Below are positions 39,945-51,023 of a stretch of 64,000 bases of DNA, piece by piece (position 1 is the stretch's first letter; every line of letters begins with the position of its first letter). Under the pieces are notes generated by a model that worked only from the letters and a program-made list of their open reading frames with translations, ran no database searches and was not told the origin of the DNA. Made by a program: the position numbers and the translations under genes. Source of the DNA: Psychrosphaera haliotis (GTDB taxonomy: Bacteria; Pseudomonadota; Gammaproteobacteria; Enterobacterales; Alteromonadaceae); assembly GCF_009728465.1 (NCBI RefSeq), contig NZ_WOCD01000002.1:1-64000 (forward strand), in the 5' to 3' direction.

Positions 39945-41206
39945 GCACTAATTCAAAACAAAATATTACCTTAGCTTGGCAATTAGCAGGCCGGTATTAT
40001 AAAACTGGCGTACAAAGTCCTTATATACGGTTCATCAATAGAGCGTCTCGCATAGGCTTTGCAATTGGCGTCGCCGCGCTAATTATTGGCTTATCAGTAA
40101 TGAATGGCTTTGAAAGAGAACTTCGCAATACGCTTCTGTCTGTGATACCGGATATAGAATTTAAATCGGTGGCTGGTTCATTGCCGGATTGGACAAAAAC
40201 GGCTAAGCAAGTTCAACAACACCCAAAGGTGCTCTCCGTTGCTCCATTTATTGAATTAAACGCGATGATTCAAAAGAAAAATAATATGGAAGCGGTATTA
40301 CTAAAAGCGGTACATCAAGAGTTGGAACGCACCGTTAATGTCACGTCGGAGTTTATTATTGAGGGTACTTGGATAACCAAAGTAGAGTCAGGTACTTTGC
40401 CACCGGCGGTTATAGGAGTTGGCCTCGCAAAAAAACTAGAATTAACAGTAGGCGATAGACTTGAGTTATTAATCCCCGTTGTTTCTGATACTGGCCGTTT
40501 GTCATCGCCTAAATACTTAAACTTTGTAGTGAGCGGTATTTATCAAATAGGTGGTCAAATGGATCACGGTCAGGTTTATGTGCCACTGGATGTTATGCAA
40601 CAAAGCCAAGGTTACAGTGAGTATGAAGCACAAGGAGTAAAGGTATCACTCATTGACCCATTTGAGGCTAACAAGGTTGCTTCTGAAATTGGCAGTGAAA
40701 TAACGGACTACGTTTATATTATTGACTGGTTCAGGAGCCAAGGCCATGTATACAACGATATCGTGCTAGTAAAAGATATTATGTATTTAGTAATGGTCCT
40801 TGTTATGTCAGTGGCCAGTTTTAATATTGTTTCTTCACTTTCTATGGCGGTACAAGAGAAGTATAGCGATATTGGAATACTTAAAACCTTAGGGCTAACG
40901 CCTAGCACTGTTAAATTAACATTTGTCATTATGGGTTTACTGACTGCAGTAAGAGGAATAGTTTGGGGAACATTAATTGGATGTGTTCTAGCGAAGTTTT
41001 TGCCAAATATATTTGCGGTTCTAGAGAGTTTGTTGAATTTTAAAGTGCTAGACGGCGATGTCTATTTTATAGAGTACTTACCAAGCGAGCTCCAATTTAC
41101 GCAGGTTATAATCATTACAAGCACTGCTTTGTTTATCGCATTATTAGCTAGTCTATATCCATCCCGTAAAGCCGCTAAACTTACCCCAATAGAATTATTG
41201 AGGTAA
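39941..41206 (+). CDS. lolE: Lipoprotein-releasing ABC transporter permease LolE
   Basis: Second permease of LolCDE, 421 residues. Layout as in LolC: helix at about 30-55 (IGFAIGVAALIIGLSVMNGFERELR), periplasmic domain (about 56-270) and three C-terminal helices. The AVQEKYSDIGILKTLGLTP motif couples to LolD. The C-terminus ends in YPSRKAAKLTPIELLR. Intact. The lolC-lolD-lolE order is the same as in E. coli. Confidence 0.93.
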   Translation: MSTNSKQNITLAWQLAGRYYKTGVQSPYIRFINRASRIGFAIGVAALIIGLSVMNGFERELRNTLLSVIPDIEFKSVAGSLPDWTKTAKQVQQHPKVLSVAPFIELNAMIQKKNNMEAVLLKAVHQELERTVNVTSEFIIEGTWITKVESGTLPPAVIGVGLAKKLELTVGDRLELLIPVVSDTGRLSSPKYLNFVVSGIYQIGGQMDHGQVYVPLDVMQQSQGYSEYEAQGVKVSLIDPFEANKVASEIGSEITDYVYIIDWFRSQGHVYNDIVLVKDIMYLVMVLVMSVASFNIVSSLSMAVQEKYSDIGILKTLGLTPSTVKLTFVIMGLLTAVRGIVWGTLIGCVLAKFLPNIFAVLESLLNFKVLDGDVYFIEYLPSELQFTQVIIITSTALFIALLASLYPSRKAAKLTPIELLR

Positions 41207-41211
41207 GCCAT

Positions 41212-41246
41212 AAACTGGAGGTTTTAAAATTTTAAGCCTTCAGTTT
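41212..41246. terminator. Hairpin at the lolE/pyrC convergent junction
   Basis: Arms AAACTGGAGG (41212-41221) and CCTTCAGTTT (41237-41246) pair over ten positions (one wobble). The loop is TTTTAAAATTTTAAG. The right arm lies in the last codons of pyrC. There is no T-run directly after the stem on either strand, so a terminator function is only likely from its position between converging genes. Confidence 0.4.
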
Positions 41247-42266
41247 CCAATGACAAGTTTCACCGGCAAAAAATGGAACGATAGGATCTCCATTTGGGAG
41301 TGTAATCATTTCTGGAATGGTCCAGTCCTCTTTTACTAATGTAACCGTGCCGCTATTGCGCGGTAGTCCGTAAAAGTCAGCGCCATGATGTGAAGCAAAA
41401 CCTTCTAGCTTATCTAAAGCATCAAGCTCTTCAAATACATGAGCATATAATTCAAGTGCAGACCAAGCGCTATAACAACCCGCACATCCACAAGAGTTTT
41501 CTTTTTTCGACTTTTCATGTGGAGCTGAATCAGTACCTAGGAAAAACTTACTGTTACCAGTTGCAACAACGGCGCGAAGAGCTTGCTGGTGGATGTTACG
41601 CTTTAATACAGGCAAGCAGTAATTATGCGGTCTAATGCCACCAACGAGTAAATCATTCCTGTTTAGCAATAAATGCTGAGGCGTAATTGTCGCGGCTACG
41701 TTTTCTGGCGCATTAAGTACAAAGTCGACTGCATCTTTAGTGGTAATGTGCTCGAAGACTATTTTAAGATTTGGAAAACCATCAACAATTCTAGATAAGT
41801 TACGGTGGATAAACTCTTTCTCTCGATCAAAAATGTCGATGTGGTGATCCGTTACTTCTCCGTGCACTAGAAGTAACATGTTTTCTCTTGCCATGACTTC
41901 GAATATTGGGAAAAGGCTATCTAACGCGCTAACAGCAGCGTCTGAATTAGTAGTTGCGCCCGCTGGATAAAGCTTTGCTGCGACTGTACCTGCGGCTTTT
42001 GCGTCGATAATATCCTGCTCTGTAGTATCGTTTGTAAGGTACAACACCATTAGCGGTTCAAACTGACTGCCATCTGGTCGAGCTTGTTCTATGCGCGAGC
42101 GGTAAGCATTGATCATTTGAGCATTAGTCACTGGAGGCACTAGGTTCGGCATTACAATCGCGCGATTAAAACAACGAGCCGTTGCTGCGACAGTTTCCTT
42201 AAGCATATCACCGTCTCGGAAGTGCAAGTGCCAATCGTCAGGCGTTTGAATAGTAATTTGTGTCAT
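41232..42266 (-). CDS. pyrC: Dihydroorotase
   Basis: Third step of de novo pyrimidine synthesis. Class II (E. coli-type) zinc enzyme of 344 residues. Metal ligands are visible: His13 and His15 (DWHLHFRDG), carboxylated Lys98 ([12 protein letters not shown]), His in LLVHGEV, His in VFEHITT, and Asp in LGTDSAPH. The flexible substrate loop and the final GETCHWKL are normal. It converges on lolE. Separately, pyrD is at 14.7 kb. Confidence 0.96.
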   Translation of the reverse strand: MTQITIQTPDDWHLHFRDGDMLKETVAATARCFNRAIVMPNLVPPVTNAQMINAYRSRIEQARPDGSQFEPLMVLYLTNDTTEQDIIDAKAAGTVAAKLYPAGATTNSDAAVSALDSLFPIFEVMARENMLLLVHGEVTDHHIDIFDREKEFIHRNLSRIVDGFPNLKIVFEHITTKDAVDFVLNAPENVAATITPQHLLLNRNDLLVGGIRPHNYCLPVLKRNIHQQALRAVVATGNSKFFLGTDSAPHEKSKKENSCGCAGCYSAWSALELYAHVFEELDALDKLEGFASHHGADFYGLPRNSGTVTLVKEDWTIPEMITLPNGDPIVPFFAGETCHWKLKA

Positions 42267-42310
42267 AAATGCTCCATATGCTGATAAAGATAACTAACGA
42301 ATTAATGTTA

Positions 42311-42844
42311 CTACTTGTCTAGTTCGCGGTTAATTCTAAGTTGCTTGCGCTGTTGCCAAGATTTTTTTACTGAATAACGCCACATTAAGTCTATTCCAAA
42401 AAAACCGATAATGGCGGCAACCGAGGCCGCAATTAAACAGCCGGTTATAAATGCAGGACCTATGGTTGATAAACTGGTCATTAACCAATCCCAACTCAAC
42501 TGAAATTTAAATGGTTGTTTCTCACCACCTAAAACCCATTCGCCCAACAAATAACATCCATAGAATAGTGGTGGCATAGTTAGAGGGTTACTGACCCATA
42601 CAAGGGCTACAGATAATGGCAAGTTGACTTTAAATACAATGGCACCAAACGCTGAAAGCCACATTTGAAAGGGAACGGGAATAAAAGCATTAAACAAACC
42701 AATTGCAAATGCGCCTCGAGCTGAGCGTCGATTTAGGTGCCATAAGTTTGCGTCGTGTAATACATCACCAAACATATTGACGGCTTTGTTTTGTTTGATT
42801 TTTTGGTGGTCTGGCAAAAATCGTTGTATGAATTTTTTTGGCAT
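42311..42844 (-). CDS. DUF2062 domain membrane protein
   Basis: A 177-residue inner-membrane protein of the DUF2062 family. The ATG at 42842-42844 gives the canonical beginning MPKKFIQRFLPDH. The longer frame to 42880 adds 12 residues without family support. Features: LWHLNRRSARGAFAIGLFNAFIPVPFQMWL at about 40-70 and further hydrophobic segments at about 73-110 and 125-155. Function is unknown. Located between pyrC and the divergent comEC gene, as in related genomes (recalled). Confidence 0.85.
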   Translation of the reverse strand: MPKKFIQRFLPDHQKIKQNKAVNMFGDVLHDANLWHLNRRSARGAFAIGLFNAFIPVPFQMWLSAFGAIVFKVNLPLSVALVWVSNPLTMPPLFYGCYLLGEWVLGGEKQPFKFQLSWDWLMTSLSTIGPAFITGCLIAASVAAIIGFFGIDLMWRYSVKKSWQQRKQLRINRELDK

Positions 42845-42953
42845 AATTTGAGCTCGGATCAAGATTTCTGTACTTGTCAAAAAGTGACGCTAAGTTACAT
42901 TAAAAATTCGTCTTTGTAATTAGAGAATTAATACATTAGTTAAGGAAATTTGA

Positions 42954-45667
42954 TTGAACAAATGGTTCGCAGGATTTTTAATCGGTTGTGGCCTTTTTTT
43001 GTTCAGCCCACGCTTGCTAACTTTAGTTGAATTAATAAGCCTCTTCACCGCCACTATTGCTTTATTGACTGCGGTAAAAGTTAAAAAACAAACACCCATC
43101 TAACAACAAGCTTAGCATTATCTATTTTTATATCCATTTTAGTGGGTATCAGTTATCAAAATTTAGTCAGTTCCTGGCTAACGCAATATAACCCTTTAAC
43201 CGCTTACTTAGATTCAAATAGAATCGTAACACTAACGGGAATGGTTAATAACGTACACATTGCAAAATCATGTAGTAAAACAAACACGAATTGCACGCCT
43301 AAATCACTGATTGTTGACCTGTTAGTGACTCATGTTGAAAAGAGAGAGGTTGACTGGTTACAACCAGCGCTTTTAGTTCGACTCAATTGGTTTGAGGCAA
43401 AAACAGATTCCAATTTAGAACTAAAAATGGGCAACGAAGTTACGGCACATGTAAAATTAAAATCCGTAGTTGGTTATGAGAATGAATACGGCTTTAACCG
43501 TCAAACCTATTTGACAGCAGGTGGTTACAAAGCAACAGGTAGCATTATAAAAGATCTTGTTTTTTCTGTGAACTCGAACAACCAAGACATGACAACTGTT
43601 TCAACTGAACATTTAAATGTAAACCGACCAGCTCAACGTCAGTTAATTACCGATAAATTGTTGCGAATGATTAACCTGTCAGTCTCAGAATCGGATTCAA
43701 AATGGCGCCACCAAGATATTCTTTTAGCATTAACCACTGGTGACAAACAGCTCATAGATTATGCAAAAAAGGACACGATTAATAAGTTAGGGATTGGCCA
43801 TTTTTTGGCAATCTCTGGACTGCATGTTGGCCTAATCTATCTACTGCTTACTCTGACTCTAAAGCTATTAATCAAATTTATAACGGGAATAAATAGTTTA
43901 ATAAACAAGGTTATTAATAAAAAAGGTTTCGGGTCTAAATTAAGTCAGAGCTTAATCCCTATGTTAGTGCCCAATTTATTGTCACTCAGCTTTATATGGT
44001 TTTATGTCTTTATGATAGGAACACCATCATCTGCGGTTAGAGCAGCTTTAGCAATATCATGTTGGGTGTTGTTCAAAATGTTACGTGTAAGATTAGGGAG
44101 CTTTACCATACTGTTAGCTGTCGCAACGTGCAGTATCATTTGGTCGCCATGGTCTTATTTAAACGTATCTTGGTGGCTAAGCTTTTATGCCGTGGTTGGC
44201 ATCATAATCTTCTTTCGTTTATTCGCTAATAGAACTTGGAGTGAAGGGGCGTCGATAGTGGAGAACACAAAAAAAGTTGTGTTTGTTGCTATCGCTTTTC
44301 AAGTATTTATGGTGGCTTGGATGTCACCAATGACTATGACTATTTTTGGTGGCATTTCACTTTCTTCTATAGCCACAAATCTTATGCTAGCGCCGATCTT
44401 CTCATTTATAATCATGCCTAGTATTGTTATTGGCACTCTTACTCTAGACCTAAACGCGCCATTATCTCTTTTTATGTTTTCCATTGCTGATGAAATACTG
44501 ACTTGGTTTTGGGATCTGTTTATATGGTTAAAACTAGAAAGTGGCTGGTTTTACCTGTCTAGCACTACTGCATTTTCCTTGGTTTTTCTATTTATTGTTC
44601 TGATAAGCACCTTGCCTTTTATCTCTAAATACTTTTGCCGTTTAAATTTGACCGTTTTTAGGCTGCTCTCTTTAATCATTCTCCTATTCTTTGGATACAA
44701 GATTCCGAATATTTATAGAGATACATGGAGACTTTGGTATACGGTTAAGCCCATAAAGTCATCTGTGCCAACAGAAGCTGCTTCTAACAGGACGGCATTG
44801 TTTAAAAAGAGCAATGAGCTAAGAACCTTGATTTCAGTTTTTGATGTTGGTCAAGGAAGCAGTTTACTAGTTTCACAACAAGATAGGACTAGTCAGTATA
44901 GGACTGGCAATTTCTCAATGTTGATAGACTTAGGTCCAATATTTCCAAGTGGCGCTAATGCGACTCAGGCGGTCATTGAGCCAACATTGCAGAAACGCGG
45001 CATTCATGACTTAACACAGGTTATTGTTACCCATCTAGATACTGATCATATTGGTGATGTTTTAGCAGTAAATGGAACCCAATTTGAAAACCTAATTCCG
45101 CAAAATTGTGATGATTTAACCAAATTGCCACAATTGGTAGGAACAGAACGTGTCGCCTTGACCCTTATTTGGCCAAACATTTCTATATGGCCAGAACTTG
45201 TAGAGCTTTGGCCTAACTATTCTCGAAATAATAAAAGCTGTGTCATATTAATAGAAGATTTAGCATCGGGTTTAAAGCTATTAGTATCAGGCGATATAAC
45301 CCATAAAGTGGAGCAGATTTTAGTGGATGCTCATCACCAAAGTAATATCAACTTAAAAGCGGATGTACTGATTGCGTCTCATCATGGTAGTAAACATAGT
45401 TCTTTTAAGCCTTTTATTTACGCCGCTTCGCCTAGTATTGTGGTGTTTAGTAGCGGTGTAAATAATCGATTTGGCATGCCATCCCAAGAGGTTAAAAACA
45501 GGTATGAACGTTATCAAATTAGCCAATACAATACAGCAGAATTGGGGCAGATTGATTTACTCTTAAACCCAAACGGTCAGCAAATTGAAATTCGAACAAC
45601 GCTCAATAAGTGGTCACCATTTTGGAAAAAACAAAATCCTTTTAGCTTTCATGGACAAATACGGTAG
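42954..45667 (+). pseudogene. comEC: ComEC/Rec2 DNA-uptake channel protein, one apparent frameshift near the N-terminus
   Basis: Inner-membrane channel for single-stranded DNA uptake in natural transformation. The TTG at 42954 has a TAAGGAAA site and begins the first hydrophobic region (residues 4-50). The A6 run at 43083-43088 lacks one base. With it, the reading continues through THLTTSLALSIFISILVG into the long open frame from 43142. An OB-like periplasmic segment follows, then the competence helix bundle containing ALTTGDKQLI and HFLAISGLHVGLIYLL, and a C-terminal metallo-beta-lactamase-like domain with DVGQGSSLLV, VTHLDTDHIGD, VSGDITHK and ASHHGSKHS. Total about 904 residues. Confidence 0.9.
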
Positions 45668-45697
45668 AATTAACCTAATTATTAGTTTCGTTTAGCT

Positions 45698-47447
45698 TTG
45701 GATAGACTCTTGGAAGAAAACTACTCAACAACGTTTAAAAGGCTCGCTGCCTATATTAAACCGTACTTTTTAGGATTTGTTATCGCACTTATCGGCATGT
45801 TAGGTTACGCCGGTATCGATGTGCTTTTTATCTCAGAAATCCAAACTTTTATAGACGATGGTATAACTGAAAAAAATAGCGAAGTATTAGCGGCTGCGCC
45901 ACTGTTTGTTATTGCCGTATTTTTTCTTCGCGGTGTATTTAATTACATGGCGACATACGGATTAGGCTGGGTCGGCTCTAATATCGTAATGAAAATGCGC
46001 CAAGAATTATACGAGAAAATGCTGACACTGCCTGTGACTTATCATGATGCTGAATCAAACGGCAGCCTTATCTCAAAAATTACTTTTGATACTGAACAAA
46101 TTGAAAATGCATGTAGCAAAGCGTTAATGACACTCGTTCGTGAGGGCGCTATGGTAGTAGGACTTCTCGCTGTTATGTTTTATCACAGTTGGAAACTGTC
46201 TGTTGCCATCATAGTACTAGTGCCTATTGTTGCTTTAATAGTGACTTATGTTACTAAGCGATTTAGAGTTATTTCTAAGCGCATTCAATCAGCAATGGGA
46301 AATGTCACCAGACAATCAGAACAGATGTTGTCGGGACATAAAGTTATTCTAGCGTTTGGCGGTCAGAAAAAAGAAACTGAATCTTTTTTTGATACGAACA
46401 ATCACAATCGTCAGCAACGCATGAAAATGGTAGTAACCAAAACACTGAGCGTATCGTCGATTCAGGTTATTGCTTCCTTTGCATTAGCGGCGGTGTTGTA
46501 CATCTCTGCACAGCCTGAAATGTTGGGCACGTTATCACCAGGTACTTTCTCTGTTGTTCTTTCATCTATGATGATGTTGCTACGACCACTTAAAATGTTA
46601 ACCACAGTTAATAGCGAATTTCAAAGAGGCTTAACGGCTGCAAAAAGTGTATTTGAAGTATTGGATGTAGAGTCAGAAGTTAACAATGGAACGATTACCA
46701 AAGAAACCGTAAAAGGGCATTTAAGTTTCAATAATGTTAATTTTGCTTATGCGGGTACTAATAAAAATGTCATTACAAACTTCAGCTTAAATATTAAACC
46801 TGGCACTACCGTAGCACTGGTTGGTAGAAGTGGTAGCGGTAAGACAACAATTTCAAATTTCGTACCGCGTTACTATTTCCCGAACGAAGGAAATATCACT
46901 ATTGATGGCGATGATATTAATGAATTTGAACTAACGAATTTACGATCTCATATCGCGATGGTTTCTCAACAAGTGGTTTTATTTAACGATTCAATTGCCA
47001 ATAATATCGCTTACGGAATGTCACGCGTTACCAGGGCGGAGGTAGAGAATGCCGCTAAACTAGCCCATGTACTTGAGTTTACAGATCAGCTAGAAAATGG
47101 CTTAGACACCGAGGTTGGTGAGAACGGAGCTTTGCTTTCTGGCGGCCAACGCCAACGTATTGCAATTGCTCGAGCGATTTTAAGAGACTCACCTATTTTA
47201 ATTTTAGATGAAGCAACATCGGCATTAGATACTGAGTCGGAAACGTGCAATTCAAGACGCAATGCAGCACCTAATGACTAACAGAACCAGTATTGTTATC
47301 GCACACCGTTTATCGACAATCGAAAATGCAGATAAGATTGTTGTTATGGATAAAGGCCGAATTATAGAGCAAGGCACGCACTCAGATTTGATAGCACAAA
47401 GTGGTGCTTATGCGGCATTGCATCAACTACAGTTTGGTGACGATTAA
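45698..47447 (+). pseudogene. msbA: Lipid A export ATP-binding/permease protein MsbA, one apparent frameshift
   Basis: Flips lipid A-core across the inner membrane. One polypeptide with six helices in residues about 20-310 and an ABC domain in about 335-580. Walker A VGRSGSGKTT, the QQVVLFND Q-loop region, signature LSGGQRQRIAIARA and Walker [13 protein letters not shown] are present. The frame is lost at the AAA run 47241-47243. Removing one A gives [12 protein letters not shown] and the switch-His region [11 protein letters not shown] to the stop at 47447. The start is a TTG with weak ribosome-binding support. The gene is normally essential in bacteria with lipopolysaccharide, so a real inactivation is unlikely. 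lpxK follows without a gap. Confidence 0.94.
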
Positions 47448-48500
47448 ATGAGCGGTTTAGAAGGCGCATGGTATTCCAACAAACGTTGGGTGTGGTTACT
47501 GTTACCATTAACTGTTTTATTTTGGTTGGTTAGCAACTTAAGACGAGGCTTGTTTAAACTCGGTGTAAAAAAACAGATAAAAGCAAACGTTCCAGTAATC
47601 GTTGTGGGTAATATAACCGTAGGCGGGACTGGGAAAACGCCATTTGTTATCTATCTTGTTAAGTTGCTTCAAGGACTTGGTTATACACCGGCTATTGTAA
47701 GTCGTGGTTATGGTGCAAACACTAAAATTGGCCCAAGCTTTCCACGTTTAGTTAATGCGATTAGCGACCCTAGCTTAACGGGTGATGAGCCAAACTTATT
47801 GGCTTTGCGCACGGGCGTGCCAGTGGTAATTGATTCAGACAGAACAAAAGCTGTGAAATATGCATCTCAAATAAATGGAGTAAACATTGTTGTTTCAGAT
47901 GATGGCTTGCAGCATTATAAGATGGCCAGAGACATAGAAGTGGTACTAGTAGATGGCGCTCGTTACTTTGGAAATGGTTATTTGTTGCCGATGGGACCAT
48001 TAAGAGAACCTATAAGTAGGTTAAAATCGGTAGACTTACCGTGGTCAATTCAGGCTTTTTAAGTAAAAGTAAGGCAAGCTTACAGTCAGATGAAAATAAG
48101 TTTATAGATTATCAACTCGGTGCTACCTCACTAATAAAGCTTAAGGGTAAAACCGTGTCTCTTTTGAAAGAAGAGACCAGAAATGTGCACTTGATATCTG
48201 GAATAGGAAATCCAGAGCGATTTAAAACAACCGCTCAAAGTCGGGCCTTAAAGTAGTATCTGAACATTGGTTTCCCGATCACCATAACTTTACTGAAGCA
48301 GATTTTAATCGATTGAGTTGCAAGATAACGACATTATTGTAATGACCGAAAAAGACGCAGTTAAATGTATGAAGTTTGCCCAGCCTAATTGGTATGCGCT
48401 GCCAGTTGACGCAGTAATATCAGATTCGCTTGAGCGCAATCTCACAGATAAAATTAAAAAATTAAAAATTAAAAATAACGGAATAGAACATGGCTTTTGA
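47448..48500 (+). pseudogene. lpxK: Tetraacyldisaccharide 4'-kinase LpxK, three apparent frameshifts
   Basis: Phosphorylates the lipid A disaccharide at the 4' position. The membrane-near helix (about residues 13-30) and P-loop VGNITVGGTGKTPFV (about 51-65) are clear, as are TGDEPNLLA, DDGLQHYKMARDIEVVLVD and GPLREP. Breaks: one base missing near 48038, one near 48241, one near 48313 (TT for TTT). Repair restores LTVVNSG, ISGIGNPERFKTTAQS, SEHWFPDHHNFTEADF, and [10 protein letters not shown]. Length with repairs is about 351 residues. The 3' end is low-complexity (repeated AAATTAAAAA, coding [11 protein letters not shown]). It overlaps the Trm112-like gene by 11 bases. The gene is normally essential, so errors are likely. 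Confidence 0.93.
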
Positions 48501-48684
48501 TACAAAATTATTAAATATAATCGCGTGCCCTATATGTAAATCAAAACTGCATTACGCGAAGGATTCAAATGAACTAATTTGTAAAGTTGACAGAATTGCT
48601 TATGCAATTAATGAAGACATTCCAGTTATGTTAGAAGGCGAAGCGCGGCAGTTATCTTCAGAAGAAATTGAACAGTACAAATAA
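48490..48684 (+). CDS. Trm112-family zinc-ribbon protein (YcaR-like)
   Basis: A 64-residue protein of the Trm112/YcaR family. In this lineage it sits between lpxK and kdsB, as in E. coli ycaR. It has [14 protein letters not shown] with two Cys and the family [21 protein letters not shown], so one Cys pair (CPIC) plus another Cys near residue 35. Members in other organisms activate methyltransferases; the bacterial role is not settled. It begins within lpxK (11-base overlap) and shares the operon with kdsB. Confidence 0.9.
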   Translation: MAFDTKLLNIIACPICKSKLHYAKDSNELICKVDRIAYAINEDIPVMLEGEARQLSSEEIEQYK

Positions 48685-48697
48685 AAAAGAGTATTCA

Positions 48698-49492
48698 ATG
48701 ACAAATCAAAAAACACATGACTTTATAGTTGTTATTCCAGCTCGTTATGACTCAACAAGACTACCGGGTAAACCATTAGCAATCATAGACGACAAACCTA
48801 TGGTGCAGTGGGTATACGAACGTGGAGTTGCTTCTGGCGCTTCAAAAGTAATTGTAGCTACGGATGATCAACGTGTTCTTGATGCAGTTAAAGGCTTTGG
48901 CGGCGAAGTTTGTATGACTGCAAAAAGTCATGAATCAGGCACTGAGCGCCTGGCCGAAGTATTGAATATTTATGGCTTCGAAGATGATACCATTGTGGTC
49001 AATGTTCAAGGCGATGAGCCTATGATCCCGTCGGTTAACATTCAGCAACTTGCTGCTAATTTAATCAATTTAAAAGATCAGAACGTTGGAATGGCAACCT
49101 TGTCAGAGAGCATTTGCTCTTATAATGAATTAATAAACCCTAATGTTGTTAAAGTTGTGACCAACAAAGATGGTTTGGCGCTAACTTTTTCCCGTTCAGC
49201 TTTACCGTATGACAGAGACCAGTTCACTAAACAAGCAGCGGACATAAACCTCGATTTTCCATATCAAAGACATATCGGCATTTATGCTTATACGGCCGGA
49301 TTCATTAAAGATTATATCAGTTGGCCAACTTCACAGTTGGAGCAAATTGAATCGTTAGAGCAGTTAAGAGTCTTATGGCAAGGCAAAAATATTCATGTTG
49401 ATTTAGCGATTGAGCCACCGCCGGCAGGTGTAGATACTCCAGAAGACCTCGAGCAGGTTCGAAGATTAGTGGCGAGTTTAAAACAACAATAA
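48698..49492 (+). CDS. kdsB: 3-deoxy-manno-octulosonate cytidylyltransferase
   Basis: Activates Kdo with CTP to CMP-Kdo for lipopolysaccharide inner core. The longer frame begins at 48668; the ATG at 48698, 7 bases after an AAAGAG site, gives [27 protein letters not shown], the normal form, and 264 residues. Signature blocks: [15 protein letters not shown] (about 11-25), [30 protein letters not shown] and the C-terminal [13 protein letters not shown]. Together with msbA and lpxK it forms a lipid A/core cluster. Confidence 0.96.
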   Translation: MTNQKTHDFIVVIPARYDSTRLPGKPLAIIDDKPMVQWVYERGVASGASKVIVATDDQRVLDAVKGFGGEVCMTAKSHESGTERLAEVLNIYGFEDDTIVVNVQGDEPMIPSVNIQQLAANLINLKDQNVGMATLSESICSYNELINPNVVKVVTNKDGLALTFSRSALPYDRDQFTKQAADINLDFPYQRHIGIYAYTAGFIKDYISWPTSQLEQIESLEQLRVLWQGKNIHVDLAIEPPPAGVDTPEDLEQVRRLVASLKQQ

Positions 49493-50208
49493 ATGGAATC
49501 CGAGTTGAGCATAAATGTTGTTTTAGAACACAATGACTTTTACATTGTTAATAAGCCAGCCAATATAAACTTTCATGATGAAGGCGATATTGGCCAAGGT
49601 TTTTTAATACTTGTGAGAGTTACTTTAAGGAAGAGTTATTTCCAGTTCATCGTCTTGATAAAGTCACTTCAGGTTTATTGATATTAGCGAGAAACAGCCA
49701 TGCGGCGGCTCGTTTTCAAGACGCTTTTAGCGCCAGAGAAATCACCAAGTTTTATCTAGCTCTATCGAATATGAAACCTAAAAAAAAGCAGGGTGCCATT
49801 ATTGGCGATATGGAAAAGGCCCGTCGTTCTCAATGGAAGCTTTTAAAAACCAAACAAAATCCTGCAGTTACTCGCTTTTTTAGTTATACAAATCCAGATA
49901 AAGCCGGCTTTAGACTTTATTTACTTAAACCAGAAAGTGGTAAAACTCATCAGCTAAGAGTCGCCTTAAAAAGCTTGTCAGCGCCTATTTTAGGCGATGA
50001 GCTTTATGGTGGTCAAAGTAGTGATCGCGTTTACCTGCATAGCGCTAAATTAGATTTTCAGTATGGCGAAGACTTGATTTCAGTTCAATCAATGCCAGGT
50101 GAAGGCGATGAGTTTGTATCACAACTTGATTTAATTAATGCGGTTTTAGAAGAAGCCAATGATTTACCTTGGCCAGCAAAAGTTAGTAATAAAGAGTATA
50201 AAATATGA
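49493..50208 (+). pseudogene. RluA-family pseudouridine synthase, one apparent frameshift
   Basis: Small RluA-type synthase (about 238 residues) that isomerises uridine in rRNA or tRNA. The start at 49493 directly abuts the kdsB stop. The T6 run 49600-49605 lacks one base; restoring it gives GFFNTCESYFKEELFPVHRLDKVTSGLLIL, which contains the catalytic Asp of HRLD. Downstream are LLKPESGKTHQLRVALKSL, ILGDELYGG and RVYLHSAKL, all family motifs. No S4 domain is present at the N-terminus, unlike RluC or RluD. The exact target uridine is not recognisable. Its stop overlaps tcdA by 4 bases. Confidence 0.88.
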
Positions 50209-51023
50209 GTGATTATGAGAACCGATTTGGGGGAATAACTCGACTTTATGGTGTAGAGCCTCACCTTTGGTTAAAGCAAGCTCACTTTTGTGTAGTTGGT
50301 ATTGGTGGCGTTGGTACATGGGCGGCAGAAGCATTAGCGCGTTCAGGAATTGGCACAATCACACTAATAGATTTAGATGATGTTTGTACTACAAATACTA
50401 ATCGTCAAATTCATGCTATGTCTTCAACTGTAGGTAAGTCTAAAGTAGACGTGATGGCTGAGCGAATTAAAAAAATAAACCCTGACTGTGAAGTTAATTG
50501 CATTGAAGATTTTGTAACCACTGACAATTTAATTGAGATATTTGGTACTCGCCATGCGTCAAATTTTGACGTTGTAATCGATGCAATTGATAGCATTGCA
50601 GCAAAAACAGCGTTAATTGCACATTGCCATAGAAACAAAATCAATTTAGTTGTGACAGGTGGTGCTGGCGGACAAACAGATCCTAGCCAAATACAGTTTG
50701 GCGATTTGGCAAAAACCACACACGATCCATTGTTGTCTAGAGTTAGAAACCAGCTACGTCGAGATTTTAACTTTAGTAAAAACCCTAAACGTAAGTTCTC
50801 AGTGGACTGTGTATACAGTACGGAACAGTTGCAATACCCTCAAGCCGATGGCTCCGTTTGTGCGGCTAAGGTATCAGCAGAAGGTAGTATGCGACTAGAT
50901 TGCAATATGGGATTTGGTGCAGCAACAATGGTAACGGGCACGTTTGGATTTTTTGCTGCGTCAAAAGCCATAACTAAGCACATTAGTAAAATGGAGCGTT
51001 TGAATAAAAAGGATAGTCAATGA
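50205..51023 (+). CDS. tcdA: tRNA threonylcarbamoyladenosine dehydratase
   Basis: ThiF/E1-like enzyme that cyclises t6A37 to ct6A in tRNA using ATP. The nucleotide-binding GIGGVG lies at residues 32-37, with the Arg in NTNRQIHA (about 65-72) and DAIDSIAAK (about 126-134) characteristic of the family. The Cys positions differ from sulfur-carrying relatives. At 272 residues the length is normal (E. coli YgdL/CsdL). It overlaps both neighbours by 4 bases (rluA-like and ghrA). Confidence 0.93.
   Translation: MSDYENRFGGITRLYGVEPHLWLKQAHFCVVGIGGVGTWAAEALARSGIGTITLIDLDDVCTTNTNRQIHAMSSTVGKSKVDVMAERIKKINPDCEVNCIEDFVTTDNLIEIFGTRHASNFDVVIDAIDSIAAKTALIAHCHRNKINLVVTGGAGGQTDPSQIQFGDLAKTTHDPLLSRVRNQLRRDFNFSKNPKRKFSVDCVYSTEQLQYPQADGSVCAAKVSAEGSMRLDCNMGFGAATMVTGTFGFFAASKAITKHISKMERLNKKDSQ

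Noticed and set aside
45698..48500. Calling msbA and lpxK genuine pseudogenes
   Set aside because: Both are normally essential for lipopolysaccharide synthesis and each break is one base; the remaining pathway gene kdsB is intact.
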